From: Petaurus breviceps papuanus
Lineage: Eukaryota; Chordata; Mammalia; Diprotodontia; Petauridae
Direction: 5' to 3'
NCBI GenBank assembly: GCA_028583685.1
Contig: JAMXIF010000077.1
Coordinates: 11,251,122-11,315,121 of the forward strand
DNA length: 64,000 bases
The position numbers and the translations under genes are program-made. This document shows, in pieces, positions 22,375 through 32,899 of the stretch. Below the pieces are notes generated by a model, which searched no databases, had not been told where the DNA came from, and was given only the letters and a program-made list of their open reading frames with translations. Each line of letters begins with the position of its first letter. The stretch's first letter is position 1.

Positions 22375-22860
22375 TTTTGAAGTATGACACAATCCCAAAT
22401 GAAATTCCACCTTCTCTAGGAAGCCTTTCCCAATCCCACTTAACTCTAATGCCTTAGAATAACAATGGTTAAAACACAGGACTTGGAAACAGGAAAATCT
22501 GAGTTCAAATATGACCTCATACAATTACAAGCTGTGTGATACTGGGCAAGTCACTTAACCTGTCTTCCTCAGTTTCCTCAAATGTAAAATTGGCATAATA
22601 GCACTTATGTTGCAAGGTTGTTGTAAAGATCTTAGCACAGTGCCTGACATATGGTAGGAGCTTAATAAATGCCTATTTCTTTTCTTATTTCCCATTTTTC
22701 CTGTTTATAGCATCTTTGTGCAGTTATTTGCATGTTTACATGTTATTGGGAACTCCTAGTGGTAAAGAATTGTTCTTTGTTTTTCTTTGTGTCCCAAGTG
22801 CTTAGCACAGTGCCAGACACATAATAGATGTTTATTAAATGTTTGTTGATAGACTGGCTG
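22375..22860 (+). repeat. L2 LINE 3' end split by a CORE-SINE
   Basis: 22375-22450 (TCTAGGAAGCCTTTCCCAAT) and 22690-22860 (CCCAAGTGCTTAGCACAGTG, TTATTAAATGTTTGTTGAT) are adjacent parts of L2. The CORE-SINE between them inserted later. Confidence 0.8.
22455..22680 (+). repeat. CORE-SINE (MIR type), nearly complete
   Basis: GCTGTGTGATACTGGGCAAG, TCACTTAACCTGTCTTCCTC, AGTTTCCTCAAATGTAAAAT and CAGTGCCTGACATATGGTAG in order. Confidence 0.9.
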
Positions 22861-22864
22861 ACCG

Positions 22865-23410
22865 ACTAGTCACTACTTCAGTCTTAAAACTTTTCTATCT
22901 TTCAGCATCTATGACAAAAAAATATTATATTTGTTTTCCTTACATATTTTAAGGTTCTTTTTGTTTCATTTACATATCATTCTTATCTGGATGAAAAGGG
23001 TGAGTTTTCTAAAGATACTGGTGTATGTACAAAGAGAAGTTATTAACCACAGTTATTTTTGTAAGACATTGAAAAAGATGGAAGCATTTTGGTAGGCAAT
23101 ATAAGATGAAAGTAAATTAATGAATTTTGGGGACCTATAATAATAGCATCAGAAGTACTCAGTCCCATAATATATAGAGGTTGGTCATAAATACTAAGAA
23201 AGTAAAAAAAAATGTGGGCTTTGTTGTTATTGTTGTTGCTATTTTGTATATTGGAAACAAGAAAAACAAATAAAGATCTGTTGTATTTTGTAGCTGGGAT
23301 GTAAACAGGGACAAGGGTAGAACTACTTGATTCTAACTTCTGTTTAGTCCTTCAATGAAAATAATTTTCACAACTGAAGAGACTGAACATAAGAGAGGCA
23401 ACATGGGATT
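22865..23410. other. No recognised feature
   Basis: Unassigned AT-rich DNA. Confidence 0.4.
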
Positions 23411-23414
23411 TAAA

Positions 23415-23560
23415 TATTATAATTAATAATAATAATAACAATAATAATAATATTACCAGCTTTAGAACCAGGAAGACCAATGTTCAAGTCCTGACTGATA
23501 AATTGGTCATGTGGTCATGGAGAAGTCAATGAACTCTCTCTTCTTCCTTCTTTGGCAAAA
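23415..23560 (+). repeat. (AAT)n run and CORE-SINE fragment
   Basis: AATAATAATAACAATAATAA at about 23423-23450, then TTAGAACCAGGAAGACCAAT and TGGAGAAGTCAATGAACTC. Confidence 0.6.
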
Positions 23561-23689
23561 ACCAAGGCACATATGAGTATATACAAAGTAAAAGGAAACA
23601 GAAAATATATGTAATATTAAATATAAGGTAGAGACTGAGAATAATAGCATTGGAGGTGAAAAGGTTATCCATAAAGAGGGTTAGGGTTG

Positions 23690-24250
23690 CACTGGGGACC
23701 CCAAAATACCAACATGCCTGGTCCTGCTGAAAGAATTCAGCTCAAATCTTCTCCAAGCCAAAGAAAAGTAGAGTTTATTAAAAGTTCGCCTGCATTAGAT
23801 ACAGAGTAAATGTGTCCTAGGTCATTCTATGGCACTCACTCTAACTATTCTATGGCGCTCTCACAGACATGGAGACAAGATGGGGTCTTATATACAGATG
23901 GTTGTGGGAGGAATCTGGGGGTGGTCTCAAGGAGAAGTTTAGGGAGGGTCTTCAGGAGGAGTTAATGAAGTCAATGAGTGATTAAGGGTGGGAGGCCACC
24001 TGGAGACTACAGACAATGGTGGGTTAGGCCAGTTCAAGGGTGTATTGATATTTTGATCTGATCAAGGGTGGGAAATCTAGTAAGGCTGATGGCAAAATGC
24101 AAATACCTCATCAAATGGGACAATTTAATCAGAGTCCAAGTGGGGTTCCCAGAGCCTGTACCTCAAGGACTCTAGGAGAGCTCGAGGGGGGGCTCCCAGA
24201 GCCCCTACCTCATCAGAGGGATCAGTCTCTCTTTTCCTCAATTCATTACA
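23690..24250 (-). mobile_element. LTR element, solo-type
   Basis: On the minus strand it begins TGTAATGAATTGAGG (24250), has a TATATAAG box near 23888 and an AATAAA at 23775-23780, and ends near 23690 in GGGGTCCCCAGTGCA. Spacing of promoter and polyadenylation signals fits an LTR. I could not find a clean target duplication, and related sequence (CTAGTAAGG and ATCAAGGGT words) continues to about 24415, so the outer border may be farther right. No internal genes seen. Family unknown; the 78-codon plus-strand frame here is not a gene. Confidence 0.55.
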
Positions 24251-24499
24251 TACAATTTTGTTTAAACTTCCATATTGTTGTACTTACTGATACAAGTTAT
24301 CAAGTAATGATTTGGAATTGTATAAATAGATAGAACATCTATTAAATGCTTAGTAGGCCTATCAAGGGTAGGGAAGGTCTTCACATTCCCTTAGGCCTAG
24401 TAAGGGCAACACAATGTATACTGTTTCCAACAAAGACTCTTGATACAATTAAAGGCAAGGCTCAAAGGCACTTGAATAGCTAAAATAAGAAAAGTACTG

Positions 24500-24615
24500 C
24501 TTCTCTTGCCATTACATTCATGTGTCAAGCCCTGTTCTAATCACAGGAGATAAAAACATAAGTAAGCAAATGTCCCTTCCCTCCAAAAGCTAACATTCTA
24601 ATAGGGGGAAAAATG
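24500..24615 (-). repeat. L2 LINE 3' end fragment
   Basis: TCAAGCCCTGTTCTAATCAC, GAGATAAAAACATAAG and CAAAAGCTAACATTCTAATAG follow reverse-complement L2. Confidence 0.6.
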
Positions 24616-24619
24616 TTTT

Positions 24620-25220
24620 TTTTTTTTTAAAGTGTAAAGTCATGGTGGTGTCAAAGTTAAAGGGACAATTCCTGGGAGAGGACAAAACTCCTGCCAAGGC
24701 GGTGGGGAATTTAATTGAGCTGGGAGTGAAATAAGCATAGGTGGCATCCCTCATGAAATGGTAGGGGCATGTAAGTACTCACCAATCAGGAGAGCAAGTC
24801 TCAGGAGGGAAGCATCAACACAAAGACTAGGAAACCAATGATAAATATGGGGATAATCTAATAAATCTTACAAATAAGTAGGTATAATATATAAATATTA
24901 GATATTTTAATTTATATGAAATTTAAAATATTATACTATTTTTAAAAAGAAATATATAAATAGAAATATAATCTAAGAAATAAAGTTGTCCACAGATGAA
25001 GTGGGAAATCTTAGGTGATGTTGGATTAAAACTCTCATCAAGTTTTCATGTTACATCTGAATATCTGGTAGTTGCATCTATTTTAGAGAGAATTGTTTTT
25101 CTGCTATGGGTGAATTCCATGGTCTTCTATTTGTTATACATCTTTGACATTTTGTGATTGTGTAATGATTTTGAAAGTTTCAATTTATATCATTCTCAAT
25201 ATTAGCATTCCCCAATATAT
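24620..25220. other. No recognised feature
   Basis: 24650-24850 is less AT-rich than its neighbours (AGGACAAAACTCCTGCC, GGGGAATTTAATTGAGC) and could be a piece of an LTR element; this is a guess. The rest is AT-rich and unassigned. Confidence 0.35.
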
Positions 25221-25224
25221 ACCA

Positions 25225-25480
25225 AAATATTAATACCAGCTCTTTTTTGTAATAGCATGTACTACAAATAAAATAGATGCTTATCAATTGAGGGATAGCT
25301 GAGCAAATTGTAGTAAATGAATGTAACAGAATATTACTGTGCTTTAGGAAATGAACAATATAATAGGTCTATAAAAAATGGAAAGAATTGTATGAAGTGA
25401 TGGAGAGGAAAGAAAACAATACACATGATGGTTACAACAATGAAAATGAAAAGAACAAAAAATGAATGTTGTTAAATTAT
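25225..25480 (+). repeat. Old L1 3' fragment
   Basis: AATACCAGCTCTTTTTTGTA, TTATCAATTGAGGGATAGC, AATATTACTGTGCTTTAGG and AATTGTATGAAGTGATGGAG follow the L1 ORF2 C-terminus and 3' UTR seen at 17050-17260, but are more diverged. Confidence 0.7.
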
Positions 25481-25719
25481 GAGAAAAAGCACAGCCTCAA
25501 AGAAAAGGTATACTTAGATTCTTCCTCCCACCGCTTTGTGATAGGAAGATGTTCACAGGAATACAACATTGTTTAAAATTTCTGACTTTTTCGATTTATT
25601 GATTTATTTTACTGTTAGTCTTATTCTTTTTTTCTTTACTGGGATTGATTTAGGTGATGTAAAAATAAAATACATCAATAAGATTGTCTTAAAATGTCAT
25701 TCAATTATCATTATTGTCA

Positions 25720-25865
25720 ATAACATCATCATATACTTTCTATTTTTCAAATTGCTTTCACATACATTGTCTTATATTATTTGATTCCTTATTTGACCCT
25801 TTGTGGTATGCAACAAAAAATATTATTCTCACTGCTTTACATATTGGGAAATGGAAGGGAGAAAA
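25720..25865 (-). repeat. CORE-SINE fragment
   Basis: TTTCAAATTGCTTTCACATAC, TTTGTGGTATGCAACAAA and TATTATTCTCACTGCTTTAC in reverse-complement order. Confidence 0.5.
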
Positions 25866-25879
25866 GAAAAAAACCACAA

Positions 25880-26082
25880 AATGCCTAATATGTACCAAGT
25901 ACCATACCATCTGCACCATGATATTATCTCATTTTATCCTCACAACAACCCTGTGAGGTAGATACTGTCATAATTCCCATTTTGCAATTGAGGAAACTGA
26001 GGCAAAAAGAGATTAAATTACTTGTCCAGCTTCACATAGCTAGTAAGTATCTGAGTCCAGATTTGAACTGAGCTTTTGCTAT
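25880..26082 (-). repeat. CORE-SINE, outer level of a nest
   Basis: TCCTCACAACAACCCTGTGA, CCATTTTGCAATTGAGGAAA and CATAGCTAGTAAGTATCTGA are clear. Its end, with CAGCACTCTATCCACGGCAC, reappears at 27258-27300 after the MAR1 and LTR. Confidence 0.8.
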
Positions 26083-26344
26083 GACTAGTTAGGTGGCATT
26101 CCTAACTAAAGTTAGGAAGATTCCTCTTTGCAAGTTCAAATCTAGCCTCAGACACTTATCAGCTGTGTGACCCTGGACAAGTCACTTAAACCTGTTTCCC
26201 TCAGGTTCCTCACCTGTAAAGTTAGCTGAAGAAGTATATCAGCATGTACCCTAGCATACTAGAGATGTCTGCTAGCACAGTTCCTTTAATTAGCTTTTCT
26301 AAAGAAAAGCAACTAAAAAGGGGTTAACAATCTTACTTTAATCA

Positions 26345-26440
26345 AATGTATGTGTGTGTATATATATACATACATACATACATACATACATATATTTATA
26401 CATATACATATATATATATAGATATAGATATAGATATGAC
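26345..26440. repeat. TA/CATA/GATA microsatellites
   Basis: Successive GTGTA, CATA, TA and GATATA arrays within the LTR. Confidence 0.9.
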
Positions 26441-26593
26441 ATTCACTTAGTACATGGCATCCAGATCATGCATCCAAGTCAGCATCCAGAACTTCAGAAA
26501 ATACAAACAGAAATTACAAGCAGACAAAAAATAGAGAGAGAAAATAATACAATTCAAAAAACCAATAGTCAGGGCTTCTAGTTCTCTGATCAT

Positions 26594-26597
<4 letters not shown>

Positions 26598-26639
<42 letters not shown>

Positions 26640-26739
26640 NNNNNNNNNNNNNNNNNNNNNNNNNNNNNNNNNNNNNNNNNNNNNNNNNNNNNNNNNNNNN
26701 NNNNNNNNNNNNNNNNNNNNNNNNNNNNNNNNNNNNNNN

Positions 26740-26838
<99 letters not shown>

Positions 26839-26860
26839 TAGATATAGATATAGATAGTGT
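26598..26860. repeat. (AT)n, 100-N gap, (AG)n and (GATA)n
   Basis: AT repeat to 26639, 100 N at 26640-26739 (a round number that usually marks a gap of unknown size), AG repeat 26741-26782, then GATA repeat to about 26860. The open frames across it are artefacts. Confidence 0.95.
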
Positions 26861-27257
26861 TAATCACCAGAAAGAGAAGCACCAACACCTGGGTTTTCAA
26901 ATCTGGGGGGCTCAATGGCTGCCCAGAGTCTCAACTGACCAAATCACACAACTCTTCCCAAAGTGAGCCCCAAAGCAAAACCTTACATCAGGGCATATAT
27001 AGCCTTCTCCAGGGTCAGAGAACGTCACTGCCCAAACACAAAGTAATAAAAGGTGGGCCTTCCTGATAAACAAGCTTCCCTAAGGAAGCTTCTCTTGTTG
27101 TGTTTCAAGTGAGGCCCATTAAATGTCAGGGAAGATCTTCAAATTCCCTCACCATTACAAAAGTAAATGGCAAACCACTCTAGTGTCTTTGCCAAGAAAA
27201 CCTCAAAAGGGGTCGGTCACAAAGAGACAAGACTAAAATGACTCAACGACAACAACC

Positions 27258-27425
27258 TCCTCCTGCCTCCCGACCCAGCACTCTATCCACGGCACCAACT
27301 AAATACCTCTCTATATAGGGAAGCTGAGAATCAGAGAAAGTGTATTGGCCAAGGTCAAACAATTTATAAGAAGCATAAAAAGAATTAAACATCAAGTATT
27401 CTGACTCCCTATCTAATTAGCCCTC
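27258..27425 (-). repeat. CORE-SINE pieces
   Basis: 27258-27300 finishes the copy begun at 25880; 27310-27420 (GGGAAGCTGAGAATCAGAG, TGTATTGGCCAAGGTC) is part of another copy. Confidence 0.65.
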
Positions 27426-27460
27426 CATAGCACTTGTTGCTGTCCTGGTCCAGTATCTTT

Positions 27461-27612
27461 TTTTTTTTTAAAGCAATTGGGGTTAAGTAACTTGCTCAAG
27501 GTTACATGGCCAGTTATTTCTGGGTGTGGTGCTAAGTGTCTGAACCTGGATTCGATCCCAGGTCATCCCAGCTCTGGAGCCAGTGCTCTTACTCGCTGAG
27601 CCACCTGGCCAC
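27461..27612 (-). mobile_element. Type B (WSINE1-like) SINE
   Basis: AAAGCAATTGGGGTTAAGTA, GGTTACATGGCCAGTTATTT, CTCTTACTCGCTGAGCCACC; T-rich side at left is the A tail. A target duplication of 16 bp, CTGGTCCAGTATCTTT, flanks it at 27445-27460 and 27613-27628. Confidence 0.92.
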
Positions 27613-27639
27613 CTGGTCCAGTATCTTTAATGATACCCA

Positions 27640-28090
27640 TCACTGCAATGTAAACTCAAAACTCCTCTATGTGACATTTAAAGCTTTCCATAACGAGGCC
27701 TAACTCTTAATACTTCCCAAAATGAATGTCCTGTTTTAGATGGGCTGATCTCCTAAGTGTGCCATCAATATTTCCACTCTCAAAATTTCACAATATCATT
27801 GCTCTAGTCCTAAGGGAAATATAAATGTCACAATTATTCAAATTCTCGTCAATGAGGAAGGCCCAGATAAAATTCTAGTATATCCATAATCTTCTCTGTC
27901 CCCCATCAGAAGACACTAATCATTTCCCTCTTCTGAATTTCTTATTCTATACACATAAGAGAACATTTATTGTTTCTTCTACTTATTTGGCATTTATAGA
28001 ATATTTTATATTCTTATTTTCATGTATGTTTTGACTTCTCCAACCTCAAAGACATCATGAAAAGAGTAGGCATTTACAGAGTTGATGCTC
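27640..28090 (+). repeat. Probable L2 LINE fragments
   Basis: 27650-27710 (TGTGACATTTAAAGCTTTCC, ATAACGAGGCCTAAC) fits the L2 ORF; 27925-28090 fits its 3' part weakly. Confidence 0.5.
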
Positions 28091-28097
28091 CATAGTA

Positions 28098-28198
28098 ATC
28101 TTTCTCTTTCTTTCTCTCTCTTTCTTTCCTTTCTTTCTCTTTCTTTGTTTCTTTCTTTCTTTTTTTCTTTCTTTTTCCTTTCTTTCTCTTTCTTTCAT
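28098..28198. repeat. (CTTT)n-rich tract
   Basis: Imperfect CTTT/CTCTTT units, about 100 bp. Confidence 0.9.
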
Positions 28199-28199
28199 T

Positions 28200-28880
28200 A
28201 GTGTGGTAGAAGTTCTGAGATTACTATCCTAATCCTTACTTATATATTGATAGTCCAGGCTCTAGAGCAGGTATAATAGGTATCTTTGAGGATCTACATT
28301 TCATCTTGAAGGTTTAGAACATGGACTTTGTAATGATATAACTTGTGCACCTCCATTGATGTATTCTTTCTCATAGTTATTAGCTGATATCAGTTAGCTG
28401 GTTAGACAATTGCCATTTGGTAATGTGGTATTTATAAGGTAGCGTAATAATAGTTGGTACAAAATTATCCTACCAAATATCTGTGATACAGTCTCCCACA
28501 AGCACATGCATATTTGTAGAAAGCTTAGAATGCACATACAGCCAAGGGCTAACTTACATTTCCTAGAAGTTGTTTTGTTGAAGCCTTCAACTTGATCCAC
28601 TTAAGCATGGTGAGGTGTTTCTAATAAACTTTTTTTTTTAAGAGCCTTGAATCTGCTTTCCTCATCAGGTCCAATTTTTCTTTGGTTTAGATATAGACAA
28701 TGTCACCAGCTATTCCAGGATTGCTGCTAGGATGTCAAGGGGGAAAAAAAAGTCCAAATTCTCTAGATTCTGCAAAATTTAGGAGGCTCTTCTGGCAAAG
28801 AGGAAAAGGAAATAAATTACACAAAGTCTGAAGGGTAGGACTCAGTTCCTCCCCCAAATCAATTATTTCTCTGATGATTA
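28200..28880. other. No recognised feature
   Basis: Unassigned, with a T run at 28630-28640. Confidence 0.4.
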
Positions 28881-28889
28881 GCTGGAAAA

Positions 28890-29040
28890 CTCTCTCCTTT
28901 TTGATGTTGTTGTTTGTCCATTCTCAAAAAGGACCATGACATCAGAAAAGTGATGCCATGACTTGCCAGTGAATTGAATTTAAGATTGAACCTGGATTTA
29001 ACTTAAATCCTTTCTGCTACCAAGCATTCAACCATCAGTT
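28890..29040 (-). repeat. Marsupial SINE-like repeat (MAR family, uncertain)
   Basis: GTTGTTGTTTGTCCATTCTC, AAAAGGACCATGACATCAG and GTGATGCCATGACTTGCCAG are a motif set I recall from many marsupial repeats with an RTE-type tail. Family assignment is from memory. Confidence 0.5.
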
Positions 29041-29044
29041 CCAA

Positions 29045-31055
29045 CTAGTTCAGCGGTTTTATACCTTCCCCAGAGAAGAAGATTAAGTCTTTCAGTCAAG
29101 CCAAACAGTTTGACACATAGTAAAAACTCTGGATGTGTTTTCACTTGATAAACTATCAAATCTAAAAGGACCCAGGTGATTAGATAGAAGCATTATTCTA
29201 CCTAGTTCTTCACAAGTTTAACGCTATCTAAATTTTGATTCCAATGAAAACTAAAAGTTAATGAAATGTGGATTTTTTATTATTTATTTCAGCAGAGACA
29301 TGTATGACAATGTTACTATGATAGTTCTGTTTACTCAAAAAATGGGATAAGAGGATTATTCTTTGGAGAGAAAGAGATGAAAAGAAAGTAAAAAGTGTGA
29401 GGAATGAAGGAGGGAGAGACAGAAACAGAGAAACAAACACAACAGAGAGTGAGAGGAGATGAAAACAAGTATGGAAATAGGCAGTCAGAGAAACATACGA
29501 AGAAGAAAGGTTGCAGATATAAGAGAGACAGAAAGACAGAGAAATAGGAAGAGAGAAAAAGAAAAATGTAAAAAGAAAGTTATTTTGAGAGTAAAACAAA
29601 GATTTGGGGAAAAAGTACAAGTTTTCTGTGTAAACTCTGCTGAGGAAAAAGAAGCATGTATGTAAATTAAATAGATCATTGGTGACGATTAAGTAAATAA
29701 CTTTTTATAACACTGTTCCTAATCCTGGCCAAACTTTTATTATAAAATGTTATTACCCTGTCAGGGAAATATGGGTAGTTCATTGCAGGCATTTCCCCAC
29801 TACTATATGAGCAACTCTGAGCATAGGCTTTATTAATGGTGAATCCCAAGAGCCTTCTTTGTTAATAAGTCAGTTGAATAAGAATGATTCTGTATGTTGT
29901 GAAAACCTGAAGAGTGATTTTTCGGAAGGTCCTACCAAACATCAGGAGATTACAAATCCTAGCAAACCTCAGCAGATTACAGGTGACACCAAATGTCTTC
30001 ATTATTTTCTACTTTCTTATTAAGAAGTTCATTTAAGACTGATGATGTGACAATTTTATAGCTCCTATAGAAATTCATGCATAGCACCATTCCCAATACC
30101 ATAACTATTAAAATGATACTAACAGGCTACATTCCTACTAACATTTTCCTGAAGGATATTCCTACTCCAAAGTGGCAAATTTCACCTTCAAATGACAAAT
30201 TGCAGGTGGTGTTGTTTGCATCTCTTGTTCTTTGGAGGGAAGAAAAACAACAGCACCATAACAGTATTCCCAGGAAGGGAAGCCTGCTGGAGGCTCCTTT
30301 AAACATTTGGCCTTGCAAGAATTCTGTCTTTCCAGTGTTTGGCAGAGTACTGAAAACATTCATCTTTTGAAGTAAGAACAGGACAGACAGCCCCGAGGGC
30401 AGATTGGGTATGAAATATTTTGCAACTCAGCACTGTAAACTCCCCCTGTAGAGAGAACATGTGCTACTGGAAGAACCGAGCTGTTCAAGTCATCTCAACT
30501 TTGAGTGCCTTGTCAACATTTGCAGACTTTATGTAGATGAGGGGGAGGGGAAGGAAGTTTCATATTTGGGGAATTGGGGGCCATACTGATTACAGATGAA
30601 AACTTTAGCTTCATGGATTGATTTAACAATCGTTTCTAAAACCACACATGCAACTCTGTTACTCTGTGTGGCTACAGTCCCATTTTCTGGTAAACTTTAT
30701 ATTATAACCACGTGTCTGCATTGGTGGATTTGGATAATGAGAGCAGAGACCTTTGGTTTCTGTGATTCTATGATTTTCAGAGTGCTTTTCATCAACAAAG
30801 CTCCTCCCCCCCTTTTTTTTAGAGGGTAGAATTTATTGCAAATGAAAAGAGTAACGGAGAAAAGATGTTTGGGCTACTGACGAATTTTAAAAAGTCATTG
30901 GGTGAAAAAGTGAAATTTGTTAGTTCATGTCACGCTTGAAGTTATGTCTGCTTCAAATAGTCTTATAAATCATAAATCTATTCCACAAAACTAGCAAAAT
31001 AAAATGAAGTCTAAATATAATTCAATGCTTTTCTAATGAAAACATAATTATCTTT
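29045..31055. other. Mostly unassigned, with a GA-rich tract
   Basis: 29340-29600 is GA-rich (GAGAAAGAGATGAAAAG and similar); the overlapping frames on both strands are its translations. 29931-29984 is a tandem duplication, listed separately. The remaining 1.4 kb up to 31055 has no repeat I can name; the two frames near 30077-30370 lack any familiar domain. Confidence 0.45.
29931..29984. repeat. 27-bp imperfect tandem duplication
   Basis: CCTACCAAACATCAGGAGAT and CCTAGCAAACCTCAGCAGAT begin two adjacent 27-bp units, 22 of 27 identical. Confidence 0.85.
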
Positions 31056-31058
31056 ATG

Positions 31059-31315
31059 TGGGGCAGTTAGGGGATACAATGGATAGAGTTAGGCTTGAAG
31101 TCAAGAAGACCTAAGTTCAAATACTACCCCAGACACTTAACTAGCTATGACCCTGGGCAAGTCACTTAATCTCTGTTTGCTTCAACTTCCTCATCTATAA
31201 AATGAGGATAATAATAGCACCCTACCTTACAGGTTGGTTGTGAAGATCAAATGAGGTAATTTTGTAGAATATTACCTGGCACAGTAGGGACTATATAAAC
31301 GTTAATTATTAGTAT
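31059..31315 (+). repeat. CORE-SINE (Mar type), nearly complete
   Basis: GGGGCAGTTAGGGGATACAA head, GACCCTGGGCAAGTCACTTA middle, AAAATGAGGATAATAATAGC and CTGGCACAGTAGGGAC 3' part. Confidence 0.88.
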
Positions 31316-31421
31316 TAGTATAATAAACATATATAGGAGACATTGACTTCCCAATTCATAGAACCAGCGTCATGGATCTACAGCTGGGTGAGATCACAGG
31401 GGATACTTAGTCTAATCATTT

Positions 31422-31597
31422 ATTTTTATTTTTTTAATTTTTTTTGCTTTCTTTGGGGGGTAGGGCAATTGGGGTTAAGTGACTTGCCCAAGGTCACATG
31501 GCCAGTTTTTGTGTTAAATGTCTGAGGCCAGATCCAAACTCAGGTCCTCCTGACTCCAGGGCCAGTGCTCTATTTACTGTGCCGTCTAGCTGCCCTG
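31422..31597 (-). mobile_element. Type A SINE
   Basis: GGCAATTGGGGTTAAGTGAC, CCCAAGGTCACATGGCC, GGTCCTCCTGACTCCAGGG, GTGCCGTCTAGCTGCCC. Target duplication AGTCTAATCATTT at 31409-31421 and 31598-31610. It splits an older CORE-SINE/L3-type fragment (31375-31408 and 31610-31690). Confidence 0.92.
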
Positions 31598-31609
31598 AGT
31601 CTAATCATT

Positions 31610-31690
31610 TTTACTGATGAGGAAACTGAGGGTCAGAGAGGTTAAGTACTTGTTCAAAATCACACAAGTGTTCACAGGGAAAGTAGAAAC
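31610..31690 (-). repeat. CORE-SINE/L3-type fragment
   Basis: TGATGAGGAAACTGAGGGTC and AGAGGTTAAGTACTTGTTC; its other half precedes the type A SINE. Confidence 0.65.
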
Positions 31691-31854
31691 CATGGTAAAG
31701 CGCTCACTCCAAAATATGACCCTCTCAGATATAGGTCATGACATTAAAGAGATCATGACAAAATAAAGCACTGAAAATGAACAACTTAGTATAAAATGCA
31801 TTCAGGCTTCATCCAAGCTATACTGAGGACATGAAGCCATGGGTACATATTTTA

Positions 31855-31995
31855 ATTTTACATTTTTTTCTCCTGATAGATATGTAAGCTTCATGAAGAA
31901 AAGAGTTACTTTGTTTTCATTTCTATTTCCCCAATAGGTAGAAAAATCAAAGACTGGCATATAGTAAGGACTCAATAAGTGCTTGTTGAATTGCA
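31855..31995 (+). repeat. L2 LINE 3' end
   Basis: TGTAAGCTTCATGAAGAAAA, ATTTCTATTTCCCCAATAGG and GACTCAATAAGTGCTTGTTG. Confidence 0.75.
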
Positions 31996-32214
31996 ATAAA
32001 TATGTAAGCACGCAGGATAGCAGAGGCGCACCCCGGATGCTCTCTTGGCATCCCCACAACATCAAGAAATCTAGAAAAAATGGCTCATGAGGTTACATGC
32101 TCTTTATCATTGGGAACATCCAAGCGCTAGGCATGAGACCACAAGAAAAAACGAAACATACACAAATGTACAAGCAGAATGTCCCATCTTCCCACTTGAA
32201 TGGTATGTGGATTT

Positions 32215-32600
32215 CTTCTAAAAGAGATAAACATGTCTAGCCTGAAGAAAGGAAAACTGGAGGGAGGGCTATGATAGCTGTCCAAGTATATGCACATGCA
32301 TCATCATCATATGCAACAAGGATTTGTTGTTTCTCCTTGGTCCCAGAAGGCTGAACAAGGAGCAATGGGGGTGGGGTGGGGACAGAGCAGGAGGAGTTCT
32401 AAAAAGGCAGATGTGTAGTATTAATGTCAGGGCAGAGGGGGAAAAAAATCCTTCTTACCAACCAGAGTGGTCTCAAAGTAGAGTGGGCTAGCTCAAAAAA
32501 AGACTGGATAACTATTTTTTTTTGGTGCTATTTCAATGACAATTCCTTTTGTATGTGGGGCTCCACCAGATATCTGCTGTAGTCGTTTCAAACTCACAAA
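32215..32600 (+). repeat. L3/CR1 LINE 3' end
   Basis: ATGTCTAGCCTGAAGAAAGG, GCTATGATAGCTGTCCAAGT, GAACAAGGAGCAATGGG, AAAGTAGAGTGGGCTAGCTC and GGGGCTCCACCAGATATCTG follow the L3 tail in order. Confidence 0.75.
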
Positions 32601-32727
32601 TACTGTGATAGTATGAGTCATATTACTAAAAATTATAGCTGGCACTTTTATAATGTGTAGCTTGCAAACTGTTTTGCTCACAAAAGCCAGAATCAAAGAA
32701 GCATTATCTTAAGATTTAAAGAAGTTT

Positions 32728-32881
32728 GGGGCAGCCAGGTGGCACAGTAAGAGCACTGGCCCCAGAGTCGGGATAACCTGGGATAGAATCCAGAATCAGA
32801 TACTCAGCACCACACCCAGAAATAACTGGCTGTGTAACCTTGAGCAAGTTACTTAACCCCAATTGCTTAAAGAAAAAAAAA
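32728..32881 (+). mobile_element. Type B SINE with perfect 17-bp target duplication
   Basis: GGGGCAGCCAGGTGGCACAG head, AGTAAGAGCACTGGCCCC, TGTAACCTTGAGCAAGTTAC and an A-rich tail. AAGATTTAAAGAAGTTT is identical at 32711-32727 and 32882-32898, so this is among the youngest insertions here. Confidence 0.95.
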
Positions 32882-32899
32882 AAGATTTAAAGAAGTTTG

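Larger units (their letters stand above)
26237..27159 (-). mobile_element. LTR (same family as 41887-42386), swollen by microsatellites
   Basis: On the minus strand it starts TGTAATGGTGAGGG (27159), has GAGAAGGCTATATATGCCC near 26993-27010 and ATTAAAGTAAG near 26340, and ends at 26237. These landmarks match the plus-strand LTR at 41887. AAGTA at each border looks like a 5-bp target duplication in MAR1. Several arrays (TA, GATA, AT, AG) and a 100-N gap lie inside. No internal genes, so a solo LTR. Confidence 0.75.
26083..27257 (+). mobile_element. MAR1-type SINE split by an LTR
   Basis: Left part 26083-26236 (CAGCTGTGTGACCCTGGACA, TCACTTAAACCTGTTTCCCTC); right part 27160-27257 (AAATGGCAAACCACTCTAGT, TCTTTGCCAAGAAAACCTC) ending in an RTE-like tail with GGTCACAAAG and CAACGACAACAAC. 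The two halves join across the LTR. Confidence 0.85.

Noticed and set aside
30077-30370. Overlapping frames on both strands, possible gene
   Set aside because: No conserved motif in either strand; mutual shadowing suggests chance.
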